From Euryodendron excelsum (lineage: Eukaryota > Streptophyta > Magnoliopsida > Ericales > Pentaphylacaceae): a stretch of 64,000 nucleotides of DNA. The notes under the pieces are model-generated. The model saw only the letters and a program-made list of their open reading frames with translations, was not told the origin of the DNA and did not search any database. This document shows positions 34,580 to 45,500 of the stretch, one piece after another. Position numbers and translations under genes: made by a program. The DNA lies in contig CM065397.1 in assembly GCA_033060915.1 (NCBI GenBank), positions 23,962,501 through 24,026,500 on the forward strand. The letters are read 5' to 3'. How positions within the stretch are numbered: position 1 is the stretch's first letter; each line of letters opens with the position of its first letter.

Positions 34580-34727
34580 TGCGTTTTTAATAAAAACACA
34601 ATTCGTAATTGCTTTTTAGTAAACACGCAATTTGTAATTGAGTTTTAAGGTATTTTGGTAATCAAATTTGCTAATTTGATAGTTTGGGAATAAATTTTAG
34701 AATATAACTTATTTTGGTAAAAAAGCC
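34580..34727 (-). repeat. MULE right terminal inverted repeat
   Basis: Read on the minus strand it starts GGCTTTTTTACCAAAATAAG and follows the left TIR at 15163-15310. The target duplication TAAATGATAT follows at 34728-34737. Viral capsid sequence starts immediately inside. Confidence 0.85.
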
Positions 34728-34737
34728 TAAATGATAT

Positions 34738-35922
34738 TCTAATTATACATTTACACGGAGAAAGTCAAACAGTACAAAAATGGGACCAGGCCGGTTTAAA
34801 GTTGTAGGTTCAGGTCTTCAAAACTCCATAAACCGCTGCGTATGAAAGCCGTTCAACTAGTTTGATAAGTCATGTGAACCGACCGCCCAAGCGAAGGACC
34901 CACTGCGGGGAACCGAACTAGTTATTGGGCTTAAATGAAAAGTTAAAAACTTAAAACAGGTCTTCCCTGTCCCATACACACTCTTTGCCTTCTTTCACCG
35001 AGAAGAGGTGTGCTAGGGTTGGAAATACAGTTCGATTGTTCTAATAACAAGTCGAAAGCTTTGATTTGGAACCAGACTCCAATTCCTCTTCTGTTTTCCC
35101 ACATGCTTGTTCTTCCCTCTCCAGGTTTCTCTCTCCAGCTTGTAAGCAATTTATATGTATGTGTCTATACGACTGAATGTTGTCTAAGATTCTATGGTTC
35201 GTCGTTTTTTTTTTTTTTGGCAAGAATATCTATTTCCAGTAGCTCTATCTCGTTATCTTCCAATTGAGTGATAATAATTTTAGGTTTTGAATAGAATTTG
35301 TCATTGTCGAATTGTGGGTCATGTGCTAATTATTAAGTCTCGAGTTCTTGTATCTTGGGTCATGTTCCTAATTTTTTATTTTATTCTATGATTCTTGAGC
35401 AATTTTCAGTTATTTAGATAATTAGGGGGGTCGTGTGCTCAGCTCTGCTTATGATTTCGTGCATTTTTATCTTTTACATAGATAATAATTTACTTTAGGA
35501 GCATGTTGTGTTTCCTTTATATCATAAAAAAAGCTTTTGAACAATTACATGAATGGGTTGGCCAATGGAAATTTTCCCGTACTAAGTTACAAAAATAGAA
35601 AAAAACGAAATGCTTGATTATGTTGATGCTATTCTATTTTTATTTTTTGTGTTTAATCTAATGTGATTGCATATACTTATGACAACAGGGTTCACTTGTG
35701 GTTGATCTGACAGCTGAACCACTGTCAGAACCACTGAACTCAGTTTTTCTCCCATTTACTGAGCAGTTCGGGTTTTAAAACATTAGATAAAATACATTAT
35801 AAATCTTGAGCTAATAATACTGAGGTATTTACAAGCATTCGTTCATGAAAGCATTTTGATAACAATAAAATTTGACTTTCCTAGTTCAATTTGAAAGACT
35901 TTGCAAGTTAATGCTTATCAGG

Positions 35923-35991
<69 letters not shown>

Positions 35992-36594
35992 ATGGTATTG
36001 TTAAAGTTTAATAATACTATTGATACTAATTGGAATTAGGAATACCTAGTCTTTGTTGGTTGTAACTTTTTAGAGCTATTAAGCAGACTATTGTCATTAT
36101 TTACTTTAGAAGGGATGATTCTGTCCTGTAAAATGTTCTAAATTTGGAGACATTTTATAATAGTATTGATTATGTTCGTATTAATGTTCCTAAATATCTT
36201 GTTAGAAATAATAAATTCCTCTTTTAAATTTGGTGTTGCTTGAAGTTTTTAATTTGTAATGCATTTCCTATACTGAATTGTATGCTCAGTGCATAGCATC
36301 ATTTCGAATCATTGTTACTTGACTTTCTTTGTGGTTATATCTGCAACTTAATGTAATAGAAATGAATAAATAATTTCTAACTGCAAAGTTAGTTGCTTGG
36401 TATTTTCAGAAATTAGCTTCATAGTGTATGTCTCTCAGGCAAGGATTATGATCTCTAGTGCTCTGGGCTTGGATTTTGCATATAATAACATCAATCTCCT
36501 TTAAATTTAATTTTGATGTTTGTTTTTGGAAATTATGATACAGGATTGAATTAAAGTGGATCTGCGCTGTTTTTGTTCCAGCATTTGGTGAAAG
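34738..36594 (+). other. Upstream region, 5' UTR exon and 5' UTR intron of the RRC1-like gene
   Basis: The gene's promoter must lie near 34740-34960, just right of the MULE target site. A leader exon probably ends at 35124 (CTCTCCAG/GTTTCT), and the next exon starts at 36582 after TTTTGTTCCAG, giving a roughly 1.46-kb intron in the 5' UTR. The start codon follows 13 bp later. The intron contains a (GA)n microsatellite (35928-35989). No other gene seen. Confidence 0.5.
35928..35989. repeat. (GA)n microsatellite
   Basis: About 31 uninterrupted GA units in the 5' UTR intron. It could bind GAGA-type (BPC) factors; this is inference. Confidence 0.95.
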
Positions 36595-38478
36595 ATGAAT
36601 TCATTCTCAGTTACACGGAAGAAGACGCCTTTTCAGAAGCACAGAGAAGAGGAGGAGGCAAAGAAAAAGGTTTGGCTTTTGATTGGCACTTTTAGAACTT
36701 GTTGGTTTACTTGGGAACAGCGCTGTTGGTCATGTTTAGTGTGTTTTTGTTCTTCCAGAGGGCAGAAGATGAAACAGCTCGTTTGTATCAAGAGTTTGTG
36801 GAGTCTTTTCAAGGGGATGGCATACCAGGATCCAAAACATTTGTTAGGGGAGGGACAATCAATCCCAATGAAAGACTGAAGAGTGATTCTGAAGGTCAGT
36901 GCAACTGAGGGACATGCTACCTTTTTTCTCTATCGAATTCATTAATAATATGTTCTTGCTTTGTTATGCACTATGGATTAATACATAATTTTCTTTTATG
37001 TGGACGCATTAATAAAAATATGGCCCTTTTTATTCATTCGCGGATGGCAGGCGGAAATTCCAAAGATGGGGTATCTGGTTCAAAGAAGGGGAGTAGGTAA
37101 ATAAATGCTTTTGATTAACCATGTTATGGTGCTATGTGATAAGGCATTTTGAGTAGGGAAATTATATGATGGTGATATTTTCCGATGTAGCTCTTATTGC
37201 TTAGGCTTGTTAGTTTAGGAAAATAGGAAGCATATACGCTGCGTATGTAGTCTCAGATTTTGCATTAATGTGAGATGTTCATTTTTATGGTGGCCCTGTA
37301 ATTTTTATACAAAAGTTGAATTCTAATGTGTACTTTTGGAGAAAAATGCCTTCATATTAAACTTCTGAAAGCCATTACTCCTTAAATTTAAGAACTATTC
37401 CCTTCTCATGATTTTTAGAAGATGTTTGTGCGTTCAAGCAAGAGATAGACTAAGTACCTGATGATCAAAATTAATGGGATTGCTACATTTGATCAAATAT
37501 ATGCAAGGAAAATTTAACAGCAAGGCATTTACTCCATTTGTACACTCCTGCGTTCTTTTGCTTACTTTGCTGGCAGATTGAGTCTGACCCTCCTCATGTA
37601 TGTGGATTTGTCATTCATGTTGCTCTATTAGCATTCGTGGTAACACCTCAAGTAAATCACTGGCCTCCCTCCTCTTTGTCTCTCTAATTCTTAGACTACA
37701 TTGTAATAGTTCAAAATGCATTTCTTTTCTTCTTTTTTGGTTTTTGGAGGAGACAAGCTGTACGGTGGCAGATTCTTGAATACACTAGCTAAATATTAGT
37801 GAAAGGTTAAGTATTGGAGATGTCGCAATTGTTTTTCCCAATTTGATGGCGTGTAGATTTTTGTAAGGAAAAAGTCAAATATATGTGTTTGCTAACCGTT
37901 AATAGCCTTCAAAGTCATTTATATATTTTTACCAAGAATCAAAATTTCGTTTCGTTTCCAACGAAACAGCCGAAACAATTCGGTTTCCCCAGCCACCGAA
38001 GCAAAACAGCAATGGAACTCTGAAATTTCATGGGTTCGAACGAAACAGTTATGTTTCTGTGTGTTTCGTACGAAACTACGTCGTTTCGTTGGAAACAATT
38101 GCATGGGTCGAAGCATGATAAGTGTGTGCATCTCTTAGCTACAGAAAGGCTATGATTCCGTGAATTGTTTCAATTGATTGAGAGGAGAAAAAGAGATAGA
38201 AAACAGAGGGAATTTGGTCAGAGAAGCTGACACACCAAAGCAAAAAAATTTTAAAAAAGCCATGGAACCTGGGAAGAAATTACAGAAAGAGGTAGAAGAC
38301 AAAGGTAGAAGACTTACCCATGTCAGCCGTAAGCCAGACTCCAGGTATTCTTCTTTGGCTTCAATCTTCTTCTGCCCCCTTCTCTTCTACAGATCTGTTT
38401 TTCTCTCTTGTTCTCCACTCTTTTCTTCCCTAGATCAAACGTTTCAAACCCAGGTCCAGACTCCAGCGATATCCTCCC

Positions 38479-38516
<38 letters not shown>

Positions 38517-41500
38517 CGTCTTCGTACGCCTCTCTCTCTGTCTTTTTTCTGTGACTTTCCCCATTCCCTCTCTCTCTTCGTGCGTGAGTCGGACGAAGCT
38601 GAAAGTCCCAGGTCTCTACCTTCGGCTAATGGGAGTGATTTACATAAATTAGATGGATTTATATTTAGGTTTTAGATTTTAATTTATGTTTTATCTTTTA
38701 TGTTTTATGTTAATTTATAATTAATTTGATTGGTTGGGGCTTTGACTTTTTCAGCTATTGAGTAAAAAATATATCTATATGTCTAATATTGTAAATTATC
38801 AAAAGTTATCGGTTTAACAAATACAAATATTATTATATTAATTTGAATTAGAGTGAAATATAAGTTTTATGTTAAAAAAACATATAAATAATTGTTATTG
38901 TCATATATATGCAGTAAATAAATTAATTATCTTTTTTATTGAACTTTTAAAATTTTGATATATTAAAAAAAACTTGACTTTTTTTGCAATAAAAATCTCT
39001 CCGACTTACAAACTTAGGCTAAGAGGGAATAATTAAAATAAATATTTTGAATATGAATAAAATATTGGACATATAATTTATAGTTAATTTTAGTTGTTTA
39101 TGTATAACTAAATATAAATTTTTTGCAATAACTGAAGATAAAATATTGGACATATAAACTTAGTTGTTTATATTTAGATGTTGCTATGTAAAAACTTGTC
39201 ATGTTTGCTCATTTTATTGCCTATTTTCGCATTACATTATCACTTACTAGTTACTACTCAATTTTATTTATGTTTATGTAGTTCCAAGGAATATGTATCT
39301 ATTAAACATGTTCCATTATTGTCATATTAGGACTAAAATTATATATTAATAGACATTAAGTTATGTTTCCAAATGTTTCTTTTTATTTTTCATTTTTTCT
39401 CTGTTTCCACCATGTTTTTGAAACGTTTCCGAAAAGTTTCCGTTTCCGAGCCCACCGAAACGACCCTTCGAAACGAAATTTTGATCCTTGATTTTTATAT
39501 ATGCACTTTTGTGAGAGAACCCAAAATTATAGCAGCAATTAGCATATAAGTCAATAACTAACACAATGTGGTGTTCCTCTAAACATTGTGTGATCTGAAA
39601 ACATTTATTTTTAAAAATTTCTTTTATATGTTTGCTCAAGATCTTATGTAAACAACTGCGAGAAATGTTTACACTCATAGAGATTGCATTGATGCTGATT
39701 TCGTTATCTTCTTTCATGTTTGTTTGCTATTTTAGTGGAATATGTTCTATTTTTTCTTCTTTGCTAGATATGATATTTGTTTGGTGGGTATGTTTCTTTT
39801 CCGTTGCTAGATTCAACAAGAGATCTTTTCTTCTAGTGTAGAATACTTGGGAATTTTAATTCTTAAGTGGGAATTTATGAGTCATCACTTGCAAAATAAG
39901 TGTATGAATTTTAATCTGTTGTTCATGCATGACATTACTGATTTGTGATTTTATAAAAGAAAATGGTGTATTATTTCTCTTGTATTGCTTTTACTCTTTT
40001 GGTTGGTGGATTCTTCTCTGCTGTTAAATTTGTTTGGAAGAAAGTTTTTGCTTTTTGGTTACTTACCAGATGAAAAAGCTTTTGCTTCTTGGTGGGGAAT
40101 ATATCTGGATTGTATCAGAATTCATAAATCATTACTGGCAAAAGTAGATGATTGATGGTTGTCAAATTCGTTTGCAAGATAGTTTTTGCGTTTTGGTTAC
40201 TAATCAGAAGAAAAGTTTTTGCTATGTGGCGAGAAATATTTCTGGGTTGTATCTGAATTCATAAATCCTTACTGGCAAAAGGAAATGATTGAATTTTTTT
40301 TATTGAGTGCTTTATTTGTAGTTCAAAACATCTGTAGAACTAAATGAAGATCTCAGGTGCTGTAGTGAGTGTTTTGAGCTAACCACTCTCTCAAGCATAA
40401 GTATCATAAGAAGTATTTATAGGATAATAAAAGAAGGTCTAGGGGAAATTATTTTATTTATCACAAATGAAAGGCGTGGTGTAGGACTTGGACAATAATT
40501 TGTATTGGCCAAACAAAATTGTTATGCATTGTAAGTGCTAATAGACAGGTGCATGCTATGACAAATAGGGACAATCTAAGAAGCACGGATATAGATACGG
40601 ATACGAGACACGACAATTTCAAAAAATAGGAGACACAGATACGGCGGGGACACGGCAAAAAATTATTATTTTTATATATTTTATTTTCCATATCTATAAT
40701 TATAACATTCACCTACCACCAAAAATATTAAAAAATCCAATACTCAGTATAATAGACAACAGGCCATCAATTCATCATCCATTAAGCATAGATAAAAACA
40801 CAAGTTAAAGAAGATCATCATCCAATACATCATTAGATTCATTATTGTCTAAAGCATGAACTAGCAAGGATTCAACTTCCACCAAAAAAAAAAAAAAAAA
40901 AGCAGTGGCAGGTAAGCAGTACCAATTTATTTAGTTGATTTTGCTGGGCAGTACCCACATTGAACATAAGCAGTAGTGAACAAGAAAAAGAAGAACCAAA
41001 AAAGAAGGAAGAAATAATAAATACAGTAGCAGAAGATCTGGACAGTGAAGAAGAAGAAGAAGAAGAAGAAGAAGAAGAAGAAGAAGAAGAAATGTTTTGA
41101 TTTGAGATATTTTGTACATTTTATATTGAAGTTAAGAAAATTAAAAAATATACCCCATTTAAAAAATTTCATTATTACACTTCAACCCCTATCGTGTCCT
41201 AAAGGTGTTCCAGCTGTGTTCTTGACGTGTCCCAGCCGTGTCCCCGGCGTGTCCATAGCTTAAAAAATAAAATAAAAAAATAGGACACGTCACCTGGTGT
41301 GTCCGACACGTATTTTGGCGTGTCCTATGAGTATTCGTGTCTGCGGTGTGTCCGACACGCAAACGGCACCCTAAACGGTGTGTCCGTGCTTCCTAAGGGA
41401 CAATGTTTGAAATGCATGGTTGCGTGAAAGAAAGTTTATTTGCAAGAATAGATAGATAAAGTAAATTAAATATGTGATAATGGAAGGGAAATATCTTATT

Positions 41501-42549
41501 ACTTTCATATTGCTTTTCTATTTTGATATTGCTTTGATATGCTAGAATATTCTAAAAAATCATGTTAAGGTGTGGAAGCGTTTCAAACACGTATAGATGA
41601 ATTATAGGTAAAAGCAACCACTAAAAAATGGCCATAAAAGGCAAATATATTTGTATTTTGTTTATACTTTGACCGTTTGCCCCCCATGGAAGTGTAGTAA
41701 TAATGTAAATTAGGATGTCAAAGGTATACTTTTCTTAAAGACATGTTGGTTGCTGATGTTGACGACAATAACAAGAGGTTTTTTGAGCTGCTCAGAACGC
41801 TGTGATCATTGAAGAGGTTGGTTAAGTCCTGATGCCTCTCCACTAGGAGGCCAGGGGGGTAGGTATCTGGCTATTGGTGTGGTGAGGCTGGTGCAGTTAG
41901 GGAGATTTTTGTCCCTGAGCTGGAGACTGGGGGATGGGTGGATGTTGATAAGGTGGTGGGGGAGTTTGTTTGAAATGATTGTTGGGCTTTGGAGAATTTT
42001 AAGTTTCAGTCATTCTTGGAGGAAGCCAAAATGAGTGGCAGGTGTTGCAATTCAATGTGTTGGCGACCTAGAATCTAGGGGTGAGCGACTTTGAGGTGGT
42101 GCAAACTTCATGTGTGGATGCTGTGAGCTTCCTGAGGAGGAGTTGGTGGGCACAATTGTTGGATCGGATTCATTGGTGTTGAGTCTGTCAGTGGCGAAGG
42201 TGATTCAAGCCTAGGCTGATGGTAGGTGGTGGATGGCCACTGGTGTAGGTTAAAGACCTCTTTGGAGCTACTTACGAAAAGGAAAAAAAAAAAAAGACCT
42301 TATTGGAGCTTTGTATTTGTTTGTTTTGTTGTTAGAGATGGAAGCCAAGAGGGTTCAAAAGGTATTGTGGCAATTTGGTGAGCATGGAATGGTGTTAGAC
42401 TGGTGGGGGTTGACGGGTGGTGGTTTTAGGCTGGAGATAGATCCAAAAGAAACCCTGGCAAGAGAGTTTTGCTGTTCATTAGGGTTGATTAGGCGATTGC
42501 TAAGCGAAGCCATATTCGGTGGGCTAGAGTTTATGTTCAATTGGGGGTT

Positions 42550-42599
<50 letters not shown>

Positions 42600-45500
42600 G
42601 GGGTTTACTATTTCGGCGTTGGTGCGTATTGGAGTTGGCCCACCAGTTTTAAGCTCCCATTATGGGCAAAACCAATGGCTTGGGTATTATTTTGGTCGGT
42701 TTGTGACATTGGGGGTGGTGCTTTTGTTGTTGCGAGGTAGGTTGGGCCAGAAACGGAGAAGATGCTTGGGGCGCATGCTCGGTGGGAGTAGCTCGGGAGG
42801 CATTAAAAAAGAGGGAACATGTAGCAGGGGAGGGCAACTGTTCTTGTTTGAAATGGGGGTTTGCAATACAACCGTATTGCATAAAGGGCTGTGTGGTTAG
42901 GTTAACTATAGGGCCATCTGGTGTTGGGGTGTTGGGCCAAGAGAATGTGGTTGGGGCCAGAAGAGGAGCATGCCTACTCTCAGTTAGGAGGAGGCCTGAT
43001 GAAGCCTAGAATCACAAGCGAGCTTTTTGATCAAGTGGATAAGGTCTAGTTCGTTAGGCTTGTAGAGGGTTTCTTGGGCTGCAAAAAGGTAAATGCCCAT
43101 TGGTGATTCGAAATGGACATAAGATGGATTTGAGGAATGGTTTTGAAGCTTAGGGTTGTTCTCAAATTGGAGGCCCAATGCAAAATTTAGATGAGGGATG
43201 TGTTTGTTCTTGTGTTTTGTTAACGAAATGCATAATGATGGCCCTTCCTCCTTTTAGTCTATGGGCCAGTTTGTCAGTGGTGGATTGAGATGGTCCTCTG
43301 GGGTTGGGAAAATGAATCCACGGAAATAAAGAGGGGATAGTCTCTCAGATATGGTGTAGGGTGCTCAGCTAAGAAGCACGGACACGAATACAAGTGTCGG
43401 ACACAATACGTGTCGAATACGCCGATACGAAAATTTTTAAAAAATGTTGGACACGACATGGCAGTGACACGACAAAAGACTATATTTTTATATTCCTTAT
43501 ATGTTATACAAATAAATATTATACAAAAGAAGTAAAAAATATAGAAGATTACACAAATTAAAAATAAAAAAAAGAACACATTTTACTACTTAATCGGCAA
43601 CAAATTTATAATTAGTCAATTATATTCTATAAAAAATATAAAGTAAATAAACACATTAGCACACATTAACAACAAAAAAACTATTCTATCAATACAGAAT
43701 ACTATAAAGTTATAAACTATAAAAAATATTAACACGTCATTACATTTAATCAACTATTCATTATCATAACATACTTGTTTTTTTTTTTCTTCTTGTTTGT
43801 TTTTCTTCTTTTTCGAACCAACAATTAGTTTTAAAATTTATAGTTGAGGCCCCGCGTGTCCCTAAAGTATCCAAAACGTGACATGAGTGTCCAAGCTGTG
43901 TTCGTAGAGTGTCCAATGTAAAAATAAATAATAAATAATTGGACACGTAGAACGGAGTGTCCGACACGTGTCCGACGAGTGTCCTACGCGTGTCGGTGTC
44001 CAACAAGTGTCGGACACGGGTACGACTCCTCCAACGGAGTGTCTGTGCTTCCTAGGTGCTCGGTTGAGGTGTTGTATCTTGAGGGGGTGTAGCTACATTA
44101 GTTGGGGTATCTAGAGAGTTGGAGGATGCTTGGGGGGCTGGGGGTGAGGTGTCAATTAACCGAAAATATGGGGAAGATACAAGCGGGAGGGAGGTCGCCA
44201 AGAGCTCACTAGGTCGATCTAGTTTGGAGAGCTTTGGTGGTCTTACTTAATGGACTTTGCCTCTAACTTGCTTTTTGGCAAATCAGGTAGTGAGGGTGTG
44301 TGCTCAGCAAGGGATGGTTTGGGTTTGGATTTGGCTTAGAAGGGGATGGATTCTGGAACTTATGCGAATTTGGGCAAGATTGGCTAGTTGCATGGAGTTG
44401 TGGGGTTGTGAAGTTAAGGTGCCGGAACCATCAGAGAGCACCCCAGTGGTTATGCTTACCTCTGGGGATGAGGTTTTGCATCGCGAATTGCTTGGGACAT
44501 AGGGGATTGCGGAGGTGATGGGGTTGGGCTTGCAGCTTGTGGAAGAAGTGTTTTTGGTAGGGTAGGAGTGACATGAATTGGGGCAATAAGAGGTAGAGGA
44601 AGTGGGGCTAGAGAAGGCGTTTGAGTGGGTTATGAGAAGGGTAAGTTGTTTTAGTAAATTTTAGGGGTCTCATGCGAAAGCTTTTAAGAGGGGGCGATGA
44701 GGCTTTTCTCAACTATTAAGTAAAGGTGGAAGGCTAAAAGGTCCTAAGCATTGGGGTGGGGGGTATTAGGAGGGGGGAGAGGGAGCTAAAGAACTTGGGA
44801 ATGTTTGGTGATTTATAATGCGAGGGCCAAGGAGGGGGATGGGAGCTCATTAGTTGCCCCATAAAGATCAAGATTATTAATTAGAATGTGAGGGGTTTAA
44901 ATGCAGAGGAGAAGAGGGTGGTGGGGAATGCAATATTGAGACCTTGCAAAGCATATTTGATTTGTCTTTAGGATAACAAGATTGAGGGAACGTCAGAGGA
45001 GTTTGGGGGGATCGGTTTGTTGATTGGATATGTTTGTTAGTGGTGGGGACTGCCGAGGGTAATGTTGTTCTATGGGATAAGCTGGTGGTGCAAAGGGGGG
45101 ACAGTGAGGTGGGGGCTTCTCTCTGTCATGTCTGTTAAGGTGTGTGGAGGATGAGTTCAAGTGGGTGTTTACTAGGATTTATGGGCGGCCAATGATTGAT
45201 AGGGAGAGGAGGACGTTTTGGGCAGAGTTGGCGACTGTTGCTTTTAGGTGGAATGCCTCATGGTGCATTAGTGGGGACTTTAATGTTGTCAATTTCGCAC
45301 TTGAGAGGCTGATAGGGCAATGAGAGCTGGAGCCGCTTGACTTGCCCCCGACAGGGATAGTTTTACCTGGTCAAATTATCACACCAGTCCCTCTATGTCT
45401 TGTATTAATAGGCTTTAGTATCTAAGAGTGCGAGCATTTTCTGGGGTTATGCAGTTGCCTCTCTCTAGTTATGTGTCGGATCATGTCCCTCACTTGTTGG

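Larger units (their letters stand above)
15163..34727. mobile_element. 19.6-kb Mutator-like element (MULE) with nested insertions
   Basis: A perfect 10-bp direct repeat TAAATGATAT lies immediately outside both ends (15153-15162 and 34728-34737). Mutator-family duplications are usually 9-11 bp. Terminal inverted repeats of about 145 bp follow. Both contain CCAAAATAAGTTATATT and CCAAAATACCTTAAAA in matching order, then repeated AATTGYGTTT...AAAACGCAATT-like subrepeats. Inside are a MuDR-type transposase remnant, a PMD gene, two further ORFs, a pararetrovirus fragment and a solo LTR. Removing the solo LTR leaves about 14.3 kb, and removing the viral part as well leaves about 8 kb. Internal stops in the transposase mean it cannot now move by itself. 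Confidence 0.88.

Noticed and set aside
38178..38675. 165-codon open frame starting [12 protein letters not shown]
   Set aside because: Lies inside the family A hAT-type element and crosses a (TC)n tract. The first 50 residues look plausible, but nothing links it to a known protein.
41045..41263. Poly-lysine and, on the other strand, poly-Phe/Leu frames
   Set aside because: Caused by the (GAA)n microsatellite in a hAT-type element.
42311..42900. Glycine-rich open frames
   Set aside because: Produced by reading through the poly-G tract; the surrounding sequence is a LINE remnant.
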